Assembly: GCF_025147765.1 (NCBI RefSeq)
Contig: NZ_CP102265.1
Location: 718,501 to 782,500, forward strand
Reading direction: 5' to 3'
Origin: Blautia obeum ATCC 29174
GTDB taxonomy: Bacteria > Bacillota > Clostridia > Lachnospirales > Lachnospiraceae
Length of the DNA stretch: 64,000 bases
In this document: positions 19,392 through 29,347 of the stretch, in pieces
Position numbering within the stretch: position 1 is the first letter of the stretch
Layout: each line of letters starts with the position of its first letter
Translations under genes and position numbers: made by a program
The notes under the pieces: model-generated
Seen by the model: the letters and a program-made list of their open reading frames with translations, nothing else
Database searches by the model: none
What the model was told of the DNA's origin: nothing

Positions 19392-20645
19392 TCAGGATTT
19401 TGCAACCTTCACGATGCGGAAAAGGATCAGGAGAAGCAGAAAAAGTCCGATACCGCCGATCACAAAGTATGGAACAGAAGTATGACTGACTGTATAATCC
19501 TGGGCATTTGTCAGATTCTGTGTGCTGGCTTCAATAACAGCAGTATCTTCTTCCGGTGAAGTTACAGACATAACCGCAGTGCCGACCGGAGTTCCATTAA
19601 AAAGAAACTGACGGTTGTACTGTCCATCCTGAACTTCGCCATCCTGTGTTGTAAGTGCATCAGCAGTAGTACCGTTTGGTACAAATACGTTTCCACCGGA
19701 TGCCATATCAAAATCATTATCTCCAAGAGAAAGGAGCTGGAAGTTGTCAAATCCATAGTTGAGAAGACTGACTGCTTCGGCAGCAGTTGTACCGGATGCA
19801 CCCTGGAGAACAACGGCGATCAGAGAAACTCCGTTTTTTTCTGCTCCGCAGACCAAAGTACTTCCGGAAGCTTCTGTGTATCCCTCGCGTCCACCGAGAC
19901 AATACTGATAATAAGAAGCATTTGTATTGTTCAGCATAGAGAAGTTGTTGGTCAGTACACGTTCACCGCCAGATACATTGGTGGCCGGAATCGTATAGGA
20001 AGTGGTTTCTGCAATGGCTCGAAAAGATTCGTTGTCGATAGCCGCTTTTGTGATCAATGCCATATCATGAGCGGTTGTATGCTGATTTTCGTCAGGAAGT
20101 CCGGTAGGATTAGTGAATACGGTATTGGTACATCCAAGTTCGACAGCACGGTTGTTCATCATCTGAACAAATCCGTCAACGGAACCACCGATCTGTTCTG
20201 CAATCTGAAGAGCAACATCATTGGCAGATGCAAGCATGATCGCATACAGACATTGTTCTACAGTAAAGACTTCATCCAGCTGAGCGGAAATACTTGCACC
20301 ACCGTCCGTGACACCGGAAACACCGGTCGCGGTCATAGTAACCTGATCGCTCAGCTGTGCATTTTCCAGAGTCAGAAGCGTGGTCATAACTTTTACTGTA
20401 GCACCGGGGTAAAGAACCTGGTCCATGTTTTTGGCATAAACGGTAGTCTGTGTACTGTCTTCCATGATCATTGCAGCTGTGGAGGTGATATCCGGACCCT
20501 GTGGCCAGCCGGAGATGCTGTTGGTCGAAATGGAAGAGGTCTGCGTTTCGGCCGTTTCTTCGGCTGCCAGGACAGGTGTCTGGAATATCAGTGTACATGC
20601 AAGCCCAAGAGCCATCAGACCACTATATAATCTTTTTGATTTCAT
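19392..20645 (-). CDS. Catalytically dead D-Ala-D-Ala carboxypeptidase homologue (pseudo-PBP)
   Basis: A 417-aa exported protein with the same layout as the active carboxypeptidase upstream: signal peptide, S11 fold, C-terminal membrane helix (about 390-412). The nucleophile region reads YPGATVKVMT instead of YPASTTKIMT, so alanine replaces the active-site serine. The KTG motif is replaced by REG (in GGREGYT). The SxN motif is kept (LASANDV). The codons are unambiguous (GGT GCT ACA GTA AAA), and the frame is open with its own promoter, so this looks like a maintained non-enzymatic protein rather than decay. It could act as a scaffold, sensor or substrate-binding protein in wall metabolism; that part is inference. 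Confidence 0.85.
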   Translation of the reverse strand: MKSKRLYSGLMALGLACTLIFQTPVLAAEETAETQTSSISTNSISGWPQGPDITSTAAMIMEDSTQTTVYAKNMDQVLYPGATVKVMTTLLTLENAQLSDQVTMTATGVSGVTDGGASISAQLDEVFTVEQCLYAIMLASANDVALQIAEQIGGSVDGFVQMMNNRAVELGCTNTVFTNPTGLPDENQHTTAHDMALITKAAIDNESFRAIAETTSYTIPATNVSGGERVLTNNFSMLNNTNASYYQYCLGGREGYTEASGSTLVCGAEKNGVSLIAVVLQGASGTTAAEAVSLLNYGFDNFQLLSLGDNDFDMASGGNVFVPNGTTADALTTQDGEVQDGQYNRQFLFNGTPVGTAVMSVTSPEEDTAVIEASTQNLTNAQDYTVSHTSVPYFVIGGIGLFLLLLILFRIVKVAKS

Positions 20646-20694
20646 AAATCTGTACTCCCATTATATTTCTTATCTTAAGGTTTCAATAGAATCT

Positions 20695-20723
20695 ATCATA
20701 TCCTATTTTAGCGCTTAATTCAA
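20695..20723 (-). promoter_or_regulatory. Promoter for the carboxypeptidase-like gene
   Basis: On the minus strand TTGAAT and TATGAT are separated by 17 bases, about 50 bases upstream of the ATG. Confidence 0.6.
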
Positions 20724-20741
20724 GCAGAATGACATACGCCC

Positions 20742-20770
20742 TTGCAAAAACAGGGGCAGGATGATAAAAT
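20742..20770 (+). promoter_or_regulatory. Promoter for the second glycosyltransferase operon
   Basis: TTGCAA and TAAAAT are separated by 17 bases, with the ATG of the next glycosyltransferase about 55 bases downstream. Confidence 0.65.
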
Positions 20771-20825
20771 GATATCCGATTATATATAAAAACAAAGAAA
20801 AATAACCTGAGGGTATCAATAAAAT

Positions 20826-22697
20826 ATGAGTAAAAATAAAGATGTGGCAGGGCATATCGAATGGGGAAGGATGCTGAAAAAATTAAACCCTTATACGATC
20901 AAAAAAGGACTGCGTTATTTTAAGCATTACGGACCAAAAGAATTCTGGATACGCCTTCATGAACGTTTTGAACCGGAAGAAGTACCATATGGCCCCTGGT
21001 ATGAGGCCTATATACCGGATGAGGCAGAGCTTGAGAAACAGCGTCATCACAGATTTTCAAGTGCTCCCCTGATCAGTGTGGCGGTTCCGGCATACCGGAC
21101 GCCGGAAACATTCCTGCGTCAGATGATCGATTCACTTCTGGCACAGACTTACGGCAACTGGGAGCTGTGTATTGCAAACGGCAGTCCGGATGATGAACAG
21201 ATGAAACAGGTACTTGCTGAGTATACACAGAGGGACAGCCGCATACGTGTACAGGAATTAAAAGAGAATCTTGGAATTGCAGGGAACACAAATGCAGCAC
21301 TTGCAATGACGGAAGGTGAGTTTGCCGGAATACTGGATCATGATGATCTGCTTGCACCAAATGCGCTTTATGAGATTGCGCTTGCTCTGGAAAAAGATCC
21401 GGAACTGGACGCTGTTTATACGGATGAAGATAAGGTGACTACAGACCTGAGCGAGCATTTTCAGCCGCATCTGAAGCCCGATTTTAATCTGGATCTTCTG
21501 CGCTCCAATAACTATATCTGTCATTTTTTTGTTGCCAGACAGTCTGTTATACGTAAAGCTGGCGGCTTCAGGCAGGAATTTGACGGAGCGCAGGATCATG
21601 ATTTTATCTTTCGCTGTGTAGAGGAGGCCGGCAAGATCGGACATGTTCCGGAAATCCTTTATCACTGGCGGACGCATAAAGCATCTACGGCAGATAATCC
21701 TGCAAGCAAGATGTATGCATTTGAAGCAGGCAGGCGTGCAATTGAAGCACATCTGAAACGCACCGGTACAGAGGGAACAGTAACACATACACCGGATCTC
21801 GGATTTTTCCGGGTACAGTATCCGGTCCATGGAGAACCGCTTGTTTCGATCATCATTCCAAATAAAGATGAGAAAGAAGCGCTTCATGCGTGTATTGCAT
21901 CTATAAAAGAAAAAACAAAATATCAGAATTATGAGATCATCATTGTAGAGAATAACAGTACTTCTGAGGAGATTTTTGCATATTACGAAGAACTGAAGAA
22001 AGATCCGAAGATTCGAGTCATTCGCTGGGAAAAAGAATTTAATTATTCTGCAATCAACAATTATGGAGCACGTTATGCAAATGGGGAGTATCTTCTGTTC
22101 CTGAATAATGATGTGACAGTTATTACAGAAGGTTGGTTGACAGAAATGCTTGGAATGTGTCAGCGCAGGGAGGTCGGAGCAGTAGGTGTAAAGCTGCTTT
22201 ATCCGGATGATACGATCCAGCATGCAGGCTGTGTAATTGGAATTGGCGGAATTGCCGGACATATGTTCGTGAATATGCCGGCAAATCGTACCGGATATCT
22301 GCATAAGGCTTCAATCCTTCAGGACATGAGTGCAGTGACTGCAGCATGCATGATGATGAAAAAAGCAGCTTTTGAGGAAGTTGGTGGATTTACCGAGGAA
22401 CTGTCCGTTGCATTCAATGATGTAGATCTTTGTCTGAAGGTCAGAGAGACTGGCAGACTGATCGTTTATGATCCATATGTACAGCTGTATCATATGGAAT
22501 CAAAAACACGAGGTGCAGAAGACAGCCAGGAGAAGGTACGGCGTTTTCAGGAAGAAATCGAGTATATCCGGTGTCACTGGATCGATATTCTGAAAAAAGG
22601 AGATCCGTACTATAATAAGAACCTTTCTCTTTCAAAATGGAATTATTCTCTTCGTCCATTGAAAGGAATGGAGTTAAAAGAGAAAGAAAACAGATAG
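20826..22697 (+). CDS. Tandem GT2 glycosyltransferase
   Basis: A 623-aa protein with two GT2 domains (APLISVAVPAYRTPETFL from about 79, metal site LDHDDLLAP; EPLVSIIIPNKDEKEAL from about 338, metal site FLNNDVTV). It is clearly related to the two large transferases upstream but lacks their 200-residue N-terminal extension, having instead a short basic segment with predicted helices. It has its own promoter and heads a plus-strand run with the next glycosyltransferase. The product sugar is unknown; rhamnose is likely from context. Confidence 0.85.
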   Translation: MSKNKDVAGHIEWGRMLKKLNPYTIKKGLRYFKHYGPKEFWIRLHERFEPEEVPYGPWYEAYIPDEAELEKQRHHRFSSAPLISVAVPAYRTPETFLRQMIDSLLAQTYGNWELCIANGSPDDEQMKQVLAEYTQRDSRIRVQELKENLGIAGNTNAALAMTEGEFAGILDHDDLLAPNALYEIALALEKDPELDAVYTDEDKVTTDLSEHFQPHLKPDFNLDLLRSNNYICHFFVARQSVIRKAGGFRQEFDGAQDHDFIFRCVEEAGKIGHVPEILYHWRTHKASTADNPASKMYAFEAGRRAIEAHLKRTGTEGTVTHTPDLGFFRVQYPVHGEPLVSIIIPNKDEKEALHACIASIKEKTKYQNYEIIIVENNSTSEEIFAYYEELKKDPKIRVIRWEKEFNYSAINNYGARYANGEYLLFLNNDVTVITEGWLTEMLGMCQRREVGAVGVKLLYPDDTIQHAGCVIGIGGIAGHMFVNMPANRTGYLHKASILQDMSAVTAACMMMKKAAFEEVGGFTEELSVAFNDVDLCLKVRETGRLIVYDPYVQLYHMESKTRGAEDSQEKVRRFQEEIEYIRCHWIDILKKGDPYYNKNLSLSKWNYSLRPLKGMELKEKENR

Positions 22698-22705
22698 GAG
22701 ATAAT

Positions 22706-23659
22706 ATGGAAGTATCGGTGATCATACCGAATTTTAATGGAATCGCATTTCTGGACAGCGTTTTGGGAAGTCTGGAAGGGCAGACACTGAAAAATTTTGA
22801 AGTGATCCTGGTGGATAACGGATCCGCAGACGGAAGCTGTTCGTTTGTAAGTGCAAATTATCCATGGGTGCATATTATTGAGCTGCCGGATAACTTTGGA
22901 TTCTGCCGGGCTGTCAATGAGGGAATAAAAGCAGCAAAAGCACCATATGTACTGCTTCTGAATAATGATACGGAAGTAAAGGAAGATTTTGTGGAGCAGA
23001 TGCTGCTGGCGATAAGAAGACATAAAAATGCTTTTTCGTGTGCGGCACGAATGGTACAGTATCATGACAGAGATAAGCTGGATGATGCAGGAAATTATTA
23101 CTGTGCGCTGGGCTGGTCTTTTGCGCGGGGAAAAGGAAAAAATATTGATCTGTATCAGAAAGAAGAAAAAATTTTTTCAGCCTGCGGAGGTGCAGCTATT
23201 TATCGTAAAAAGATCATGGAAAAGATCGGATATTTTGATGAGGAGCATTTCGCATATCTGGAGGATACGGATATCGGATACCGTGCCAGAATTTATGGAT
23301 ATGAAAACTGGTATGCACCGGATGCAGTCGTATATCATGTGGGAAGTGGTACGAGTGGATCCAGATATAATCATTTCAAGACCAGATATTCTTCCAGAAA
23401 TAATATTTATCTGATCTATAAAAATATGCCACTCATTCAGATCATCCTGAATCTGCCGTTTCTGGTAGCGGGTTTTCTGATCAAGTTTCTGTTCTTTGCA
23501 CTAAAAGGAATGGGAAAAGAATACCTGGCCGGTATCAAAAACGGATTTTCTATCAGCATGAATCACAGGAAAGTTCCGTTTTCGGTTAAACATCTTCCCA
23601 ATTACTGTAAGATACAGCTTGAATTGTGGGAAAATATGTTCCGCAGAATTCGGGCATAA
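22706..23659 (+). CDS. GT2 glycosyltransferase with C-terminal hydrophobic segment
   Basis: A 318-aa GT-A protein of the rhamnosyltransferase-like GT2 group, with motif VSVIIPNFNGIAFLDSV at the start, LNNDTEV as the metal site and a hydrophobic stretch near residues 258-282 that may bind the membrane. The start chosen is the ATG preceded by ATAGGAGATA, 8 bases after the previous stop; an earlier in-frame ATG lies inside the previous gene. It should add a linking or branching sugar. Confidence 0.85.
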   Translation: MEVSVIIPNFNGIAFLDSVLGSLEGQTLKNFEVILVDNGSADGSCSFVSANYPWVHIIELPDNFGFCRAVNEGIKAAKAPYVLLLNNDTEVKEDFVEQMLLAIRRHKNAFSCAARMVQYHDRDKLDDAGNYYCALGWSFARGKGKNIDLYQKEEKIFSACGGAAIYRKKIMEKIGYFDEEHFAYLEDTDIGYRARIYGYENWYAPDAVVYHVGSGTSGSRYNHFKTRYSSRNNIYLIYKNMPLIQIILNLPFLVAGFLIKFLFFALKGMGKEYLAGIKNGFSISMNHRKVPFSVKHLPNYCKIQLELWENMFRRIRA

Positions 23660-23713
23660 AGTCATTTTTACAGTGGTTTATGGAAATTTAATATAATAAA
23701 AGATAAGATTTTA

Positions 23714-23740
23714 TTGATTTTGAAGGACAACTATTATAAT
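23714..23740 (+). promoter_or_regulatory. Possible promoter for the initiating sugar transferase
   Basis: A perfect TATAAT at 23735 has TTGATT 15 bases upstream, which is short spacing. The leader to the TTG start is about 80 nt and can form a CTGTCC/GGACAG hairpin. Confidence 0.4.
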
Positions 23741-23825
23741 ATAAACGTGTCTGTCCAGACATGGGATTCAGAATGTACGGACAGAGATGCTTAAAACACA
23801 ATGAAATGGATAGAGGTGGCAGAGA

Positions 23826-25229
23826 TTGATTCAGGACAATCAGAAGAATTTCAGTCGTCTCCAGATGTTAATTGATGCCATTGTCATTGCTGTGACCTAT
23901 GTACTTGCCTGGATGATCCGTTTTATCGGTCCGTTTGCATATTCAGCAGTCCGGGCACTTGCGTTTGAAGAGTACATGTTTGCATTGATATTTATCATAC
24001 CGGGGTATCTGCTTCTGTATCAGGCATTTACTTTATATGAGCCTTTGCATATGCAGGGGCGCAGACTGGTTCTGGCAAATATCATCAAGGCAAATGTACT
24101 CGGACTTCTGCTGATCGTATTCAGTCTGTATATGATGGGAGAGTCTGATTTCTCCCGACTGACGGTTTACATTTTCTGTGTGATCAACATCTTTGCAGAA
24201 TGGGGAGTAAGGCTCTTTATTTTCTCCATGCTGAGAAAAATGAGAAAGCGCGGACTGAATCAGAAGCAGATGATACTGGTAGGTTACAGCCGGGCAGCGG
24301 AAGAATATATTGACAGAATTCAGCAGAATCCACAGTGGGGTTATGTTGTCAGAGGAATCCTTGATGATAATGTTCCGGCAGGAACTGTTTATAATGGAAT
24401 CAAGGTTATCGGACGAATTGCAAATCTTTCTGTGATACTTCCTGCAAACAGGCTGGATGAGATTGCAATTACACTGGGACTGAGTGAATATTACCGACTG
24501 GAGGAAATTGTCGGAATGTGTGAGAAATCCGGTGTTCATACCAAATTTATACCGGATTATAATAAGATCATTCCTACGAAACCATATACGGAAGATATAC
24601 TGGGACTTCCGGTGATCAACATCCGTTATGTTCCATTGAGTAATACATTTAATGCAATGGTCAAACGCTTGATGGATGTTGTTGGGGCGATCATGGCGAT
24701 CATTGTTTCTTCACCGGTCATGCTGCTGATGTGCATACTCATCAAATTGACATCACCGGGACCACTTATATACCGACAGGAGCGTGTCGGACTTCATAAT
24801 AAGAATTTCTGGATGTACAAATTCCGTTCTATGGAAATTCAGCCGGAGGCCGAAGAAAAGAAGGCCTGGACAGTTAAGAATGATCCGAGGGTAACCGGAA
24901 TCGGTAAATTTATGAGAAGGACCAGCATTGATGAACTGCCTCAGCTGTTTAATATTCTGAAGGGTGATATGAGTCTGGTGGGACCGAGACCGGAGAGACC
25001 GTTTTTTGTTGAGAAATTCCGTGAGGAAATTCCAAGATATATGGTGAAACATCAGGTGCGTCCGGGACTTACTGGCTGGGCACAGGTAAATGGTTACCGG
25101 GGAGATACCTCTATTCGTAAACGTATTGACTGTGATCTCTACTATATAGAGAACTGGTCGATCGGATTTGATATAAAGATATTGTTCCTGACGATTTTCA
25201 AAGGGTTCATTAATAAAAATGCATATTAA
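23826..25229 (+). CDS. Polyprenyl glycosylphosphotransferase (initiating sugar transferase)
   Basis: This membrane enzyme transfers a sugar-1-phosphate to undecaprenyl phosphate to start a surface polysaccharide. It has several N-terminal membrane helices (residues 1-about 115), a nucleotide-binding-like middle (CoA-binding/NAD-like, GYSRAAEEYI) and the C-terminal bacterial sugar transferase domain from about 278 (KRLMDVVGAI, then YKFRSM, DELPQLFNILKGDMSLVGPRP). It is 467 aa from a TTG start at 23826, with AGAGGTGG upstream. In the WbaP/WcaJ/EpsL group, galactose or glucose phosphate is usual. The LCP gene follows after 17 bases. Confidence 0.9.
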   Translation: MIQDNQKNFSRLQMLIDAIVIAVTYVLAWMIRFIGPFAYSAVRALAFEEYMFALIFIIPGYLLLYQAFTLYEPLHMQGRRLVLANIIKANVLGLLLIVFSLYMMGESDFSRLTVYIFCVINIFAEWGVRLFIFSMLRKMRKRGLNQKQMILVGYSRAAEEYIDRIQQNPQWGYVVRGILDDNVPAGTVYNGIKVIGRIANLSVILPANRLDEIAITLGLSEYYRLEEIVGMCEKSGVHTKFIPDYNKIIPTKPYTEDILGLPVINIRYVPLSNTFNAMVKRLMDVVGAIMAIIVSSPVMLLMCILIKLTSPGPLIYRQERVGLHNKNFWMYKFRSMEIQPEAEEKKAWTVKNDPRVTGIGKFMRRTSIDELPQLFNILKGDMSLVGPRPERPFFVEKFREEIPRYMVKHQVRPGLTGWAQVNGYRGDTSIRKRIDCDLYYIENWSIGFDIKILFLTIFKGFINKNAY

Positions 25230-25246
25230 AGATAAGGGGAGAGAAG

Positions 25247-26701
25247 ATGGCAAGACCTAAGTCAAAAACAAAAAAGATACTATTTGCTGTTGAAATTATT
25301 GTTCTTCTGCTGTTTATCGGTGGTCTGTATGTATATGGACAGCTGAATTCAAAACTGGACAAGATCAATCAGCCAGTTCTGGATGACAGTAAGATCAAAG
25401 TAAACCAGGAAGTACAGGATTCTATTGATTCACAGGAATCAACTCTGACAGGTTATACAACATATGCTCTGTTTGGTATTGACCACCGTGATAAAAATAC
25501 TGCACTCGGCGGTGAGAACAGTGATACAATTATTATTGCAAGCGTAAATAATGACACAAAAGATGTGAAGCTGGTTTCTGTATATCGAGATACCCTTCTC
25601 AATCTTGGTAACGATACTTATTCCAAGGCGAACGCAGCGTATGCTTACGGTGAAGCCGAACAGGCGATCACAATGCTGAATACAAACCTCGACCTGAACA
25701 TCAGCGAATATGCAACCGTAAACTTCAATGCGCTGACAACGATCATCGATGACCTTGGTGGACTGGATATGGATATGTCTTATGCCGAGATTGTTCATAT
25801 GAATAACTACTGTGTAGAGACATCCGAAGAAACAGGTAAGGATTATACACCGATCGAACTTCCGGACAGACCGGATGATATCGAGGCAGTTCAGTATCAT
25901 TATCATCTGAATGGTGTACAGGCAACTTCTTACTGTCGTATCCGTTATACAGCAAGCCTTGATATGGGACGTACAGAGAGACAGAGACGTGTGATCCAGA
26001 TGATCGTCAGCAAGGCAAAATCTGCTGGTCTTGGCAAGATCTTCAAGATCATGGACGATGTATTCCCGATGGTTACAACTTCTATGACAAAAGACGAAAT
26101 CCTGCAGCTTCTGCCTACTCTGATCGGTTACAGTGTAGACGATACGACAGGATTCCCGACATCTTATAAGTTCTCTAATGTTAAGGGAAGTATTATTGTA
26201 CCGACAACTCTGGAGACAAATGTTATCGAACTGCACAAGTTTCTTTATGGAGATGAAGCATACACACCATCTGCGACTGTAAAAGCAAACAGTGAAAAGA
26301 TTCTTGAAATCGTCGGTGGTGAGAGCAGTCTGGACGATAAACAGGCAACTGTTGAAGAAAATACAACAAATGACACTGTTATTTTTGAAAAGAATGGAAG
26401 TGGCTGGTCTGATACAAGCTCTGATTACGGTTCTGACAGCGATAGCTCCGGTGGTGGAGACTATAGTGGTGATGAGACTGATAACAGCGGTGGTTCTTCT
26501 TCTGGTGGCGGAGATTACAGTAATGATGGTTCCGACAACAGTGGTGGTGACAGTTCCGGTGGCGAAGACTATGAAGGACCAACGACTCCGGAACCGGATT
26601 ACGGCGGAGACGAAAGCGGTGGCGGAGACATCGTTGACGAAGGCAGTGGAGATGACAGTGGAGCGGCTGCAGAGGCGACAGGCACTCCTGATGCTGCTTA
26701 A
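25247..26701 (+). CDS. LytR-CpsA-Psr family glycopolymer-peptidoglycan ligase
   Basis: This family transfers undecaprenyl-linked glycopolymers to peptidoglycan outside the cell and would attach the polysaccharide made by this locus. A single N-terminal membrane helix (about 10-30) is followed by the LCP domain (about 85-320) with the conserved arginines in SVYRDTLL and CRIRYT...GRTERQRRV. The last 95 residues are a low-complexity Gly/Ser/Asp tail with repeats such as SSGGGDYS, unusual for the family and probably wall-spanning. GGGGAGAGAAG precedes the ATG. Confidence 0.9.
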   Translation: MARPKSKTKKILFAVEIIVLLLFIGGLYVYGQLNSKLDKINQPVLDDSKIKVNQEVQDSIDSQESTLTGYTTYALFGIDHRDKNTALGGENSDTIIIASVNNDTKDVKLVSVYRDTLLNLGNDTYSKANAAYAYGEAEQAITMLNTNLDLNISEYATVNFNALTTIIDDLGGLDMDMSYAEIVHMNNYCVETSEETGKDYTPIELPDRPDDIEAVQYHYHLNGVQATSYCRIRYTASLDMGRTERQRRVIQMIVSKAKSAGLGKIFKIMDDVFPMVTTSMTKDEILQLLPTLIGYSVDDTTGFPTSYKFSNVKGSIIVPTTLETNVIELHKFLYGDEAYTPSATVKANSEKILEIVGGESSLDDKQATVEENTTNDTVIFEKNGSGWSDTSSDYGSDSDSSGGGDYSGDETDNSGGSSSGGGDYSNDGSDNSGGDSSGGEDYEGPTTPEPDYGGDESGGGDIVDEGSGDDSGAAAEATGTPDAA

Positions 26702-26726
26702 ATTCATAAAGATAAGACGATAGTTA

Positions 26727-26763
26727 AGAAGGGAATTTCTCATTGAAGAAATTCCCTTCTTCT
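26727..26763 (+). terminator. Terminator after the LCP gene
   Basis: A perfect stem of about 14 bp (AGAAGGGAATTTCT with AGAAATTCCCTTCT) with a short loop, followed by TCTGTT. It closes the sugar transferase-LCP unit. Confidence 0.7.
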
Positions 26764-26800
26764 GTTACCATACATTTATAAAGAAATATAGGGAGAAATT

Positions 26801-27724
26801 ATGGAAAATATAAAAGTGGATGTGATCATTCCGGCGTATCATCCGGGAAAAGAATTTTCCACGTTGATCGAACGTCTTACAAAACAGACATTTCCGATAC
26901 ACCGGATCATTGTAATGAATACAGAAGAAACATACTGGAATAAAGAACTGGAAGAAAAGCTTTCAATCCTGGAAGTGCATCATCTGAAAAAACAGGAATT
27001 TGATCATGGTGCAACACGTGCATGGGCAGCTGAACTTTCAGATGCGGATGTTATGGTATTTATGACGCAGGATGCATTACCCGCAGATAAAAGTCTGATT
27101 GAAAATCTGGTAAAAGCACTGACAGAAGATGAAAAGACTGGTGCAGCGTATGCCAGACAGCTTCCGAATGAAAACTGCAGTTTTGTCGAGAAATACACAA
27201 GATCTTTTAATTATCCGGACAGATCAGCTGTAAAAACAAAAGACGATCTGCCGGTTTACGGAATCAAAACATTTTTCTGCTCTAACGTATGTGCTGCTTA
27301 CAAAAGGGATATCTATCAGAAACTTGGTGGCTTTGTAAGAAAGGCAATTTTTAATGAGGATATGATCTATGCCGGCAGGCTGATCCAGGAGGGCTATGCA
27401 GTTGCATATGCCGCAGATGCAAAAGTGATTCATTCACATAACTATTCCTGCATGCAGCAGTTCCACAGAAATTTTGATTTGGGTGTATCACAGGCAGAAC
27501 ATCCGGAAATTTTTGCAGGAGTGCCGTCAGAGGGAGAAGGAATAAAACTTGTAAAGAAAACAATAAACTACCTGATCCAAAAAAGAAAAATATGGCTGAT
27601 TCCGGGAGTAATACTTCAGTCGGGCTGTAAATATGCCGGCTATCTGAGTGGTAAAAACTATCGTAAACTTCCTCGAAAAATGATTTTATGGTGTACAATG
27701 AACCGCGAATACTGGAAGGTGTAA
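26801..27724 (+). CDS. GT2 glycosyltransferase (rhamnosyltransferase-like)
   Basis: A 307-aa GT-A enzyme: VDVIIPAYHPGKEFSTLI at the start, a DHGATR segment (about residue 68) and metal site FMTQDALPADK (MTQDA replaces DxD, as in several rhamnosyltransferases). It is the last glycosyltransferase of the polysaccharide locus and the only gene between the LCP terminator and htrA. ATAGGGAGAA lies before the ATG. Donor and acceptor are unknown. Confidence 0.8.
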   Translation: MENIKVDVIIPAYHPGKEFSTLIERLTKQTFPIHRIIVMNTEETYWNKELEEKLSILEVHHLKKQEFDHGATRAWAAELSDADVMVFMTQDALPADKSLIENLVKALTEDEKTGAAYARQLPNENCSFVEKYTRSFNYPDRSAVKTKDDLPVYGIKTFFCSNVCAAYKRDIYQKLGGFVRKAIFNEDMIYAGRLIQEGYAVAYAADAKVIHSHNYSCMQQFHRNFDLGVSQAEHPEIFAGVPSEGEGIKLVKKTINYLIQKRKIWLIPGVILQSGCKYAGYLSGKNYRKLPRKMILWCTMNREYWKV

Positions 27725-27855
27725 AAAATACAGACGGCTGTCAATGAAACAGCTATAAGCACACGGTTTTTTAAAGGAGTTGTCACATTTTGAACACAAT
27801 TGATTGTTACACTGTTTTCATAGGATAAAAAAGATAAAAAGAAAGGAGCACAGGC

Positions 27856-29331
27856 ATGGATGATGAAAAAAAATGGAATCTGAATGCTCCGCAGAATGAT
27901 ACAGAAAACAATCGACAGAATGAGCCACCAAGATATGAACATTATTGTATGCATCAGAATACAGAATCAGATACAGTGAAGGAATTACCTGAAAAGAAAA
28001 AAAACAAAAAACGTGGCGGAAAAAAACTTGCAGAAACGATTTCGCTGGCAGTTGTATTCGGGCTGGTAGCAGGTGTTGTATTTCAGGGAGTGAATTTTGC
28101 GTCCGAGAAATATCTGGGATCAGACGGGAAGGACAGTCAGATAGAGACAGCACAGCTTGCAGGAGATTCTTCGGCAGATGGAAGTGATTCGAATGAAAGT
28201 GAAGGAGCTGCTTCAAGTGAAACTGCCGCTTCGGAAACAGCAGCTGCTGTGTCACAGACGGGTTCTGTTGCAGAAGTTGCAGATACAGCAATGCCAACGG
28301 TAGTCGCAATTACATCTGTAAGTGTACAGGAAATCCCAAATTATTTCCGGGCATTTGGATTTGGTTATGGCACACAGCAATATTCCAGTGAGGGAAGCGG
28401 TTCTGGAATCATTGTCGGAGAAAATGACGATGAGCTTTTGATCGCAACAAATAATCATGTGGTATCCGGTGCGACAACACTCAGTGTATGCTTTGTCGGA
28501 AATGATGTAGTCAACGCAGAAGAGGAAACGGTGGATATGTCCGGCAGCGATGGTGATGTCAATGTGGAAGATGCAGTCAGTGCCAAGATAAAAGGTACGG
28601 ATGAATCAAATGACCTGGCTGTGGTTGCAGTTCAGAAATCAGATATACCGGAAGACACACTCTCGCAGATCAAAATAGCGCAGCTTGGCAATTCCGATGA
28701 CCTTCAGGTGGGGGAACAGGTTGTGGCAATTGGAAATGCACTTGGATATGGACAATCAGTTACCTCCGGATGGATCAGTGCATTGAACAGAAACATTTCG
28801 ACAGATGATGGTACCAGTTCAAGCCTGATTCAGACAGATGCGGCGATTAATCCAGGTAACAGTGGTGGAGCACTGCTGAATATGCAGGGAGAAGTGATCG
28901 GCATCAACTCTGCAAAGTATGCGGACAGTGCGGTAGAGGGAATGGGATACGCAATTCCAATATCCAAGGCACAGCCGATTCTTGAGGAACTGATGAACCG
29001 TCAGACAAGAGATAAAGTTGAATCAGAGAATGCAGCTTATCTTGGGGTCGTTACGGCTGATCTTTCCACAGAGGCAATACAGATGTATGATATGCCGGAG
29101 GGAGCTTTTGTTATCCGTGTGGAGAAAAATTCCGCTGCAGGGAAAGCAGGTATCCAGAAAGGTGATATTATCGTAAGTTTTGATGGACAGACAGTCAGCG
29201 GCAAAGATGATCTGGAGAGTAAGCTTGCGTATTATGCATCCGGTGAGACGGTGGATGTTGTTGTATCAAGAGCAGATAACGGAGAGTATGTTCAGAAGAC
29301 AATTTCAGTCACGCTCGGAAGCAAAAATTAA
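27856..29331 (+). CDS. HtrA/DegP-type serine protease with PDZ domain
   Basis: A surface quality-control protease. A cytoplasmic, charged N-terminus is followed by a membrane helix (about 62-80), an acidic Ser/Ala linker (about 90-140), a trypsin-like domain with catalytic triad H201 (NNHVVSG), D253 (SNDLAVV) and S336 (NPGNSGGAL), and a C-terminal PDZ domain (about 385-485). Its 491 aa is normal for Gram-positive HtrA. AAAGGAG lies 8 bases before the ATG. It probably clears misfolded exported proteins. Confidence 0.93.
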   Translation: MDDEKKWNLNAPQNDTENNRQNEPPRYEHYCMHQNTESDTVKELPEKKKNKKRGGKKLAETISLAVVFGLVAGVVFQGVNFASEKYLGSDGKDSQIETAQLAGDSSADGSDSNESEGAASSETAASETAAAVSQTGSVAEVADTAMPTVVAITSVSVQEIPNYFRAFGFGYGTQQYSSEGSGSGIIVGENDDELLIATNNHVVSGATTLSVCFVGNDVVNAEEETVDMSGSDGDVNVEDAVSAKIKGTDESNDLAVVAVQKSDIPEDTLSQIKIAQLGNSDDLQVGEQVVAIGNALGYGQSVTSGWISALNRNISTDDGTSSSLIQTDAAINPGNSGGALLNMQGEVIGINSAKYADSAVEGMGYAIPISKAQPILEELMNRQTRDKVESENAAYLGVVTADLSTEAIQMYDMPEGAFVIRVEKNSAAGKAGIQKGDIIVSFDGQTVSGKDDLESKLAYYASGETVDVVVSRADNGEYVQKTISVTLGSKN

Positions 29332-29347
29332 TTTATAAAAACTTTAG

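Noticed and set aside
21258..22304. 348-codon minus-strand frame opposite a glycosyltransferase, with similar antisense frames at 17288-18265 and 42635-43576
   Set aside because: They recur antisense to plus-strand genes, which is expected from codon bias rather than from real genes.
25439..26743. Long open frame (434 codons) on the minus strand opposite the LCP gene
   Set aside because: It is a shadow of the LCP coding sequence, with low-complexity Thr/Val runs, no ribosome site and no recognisable domain.
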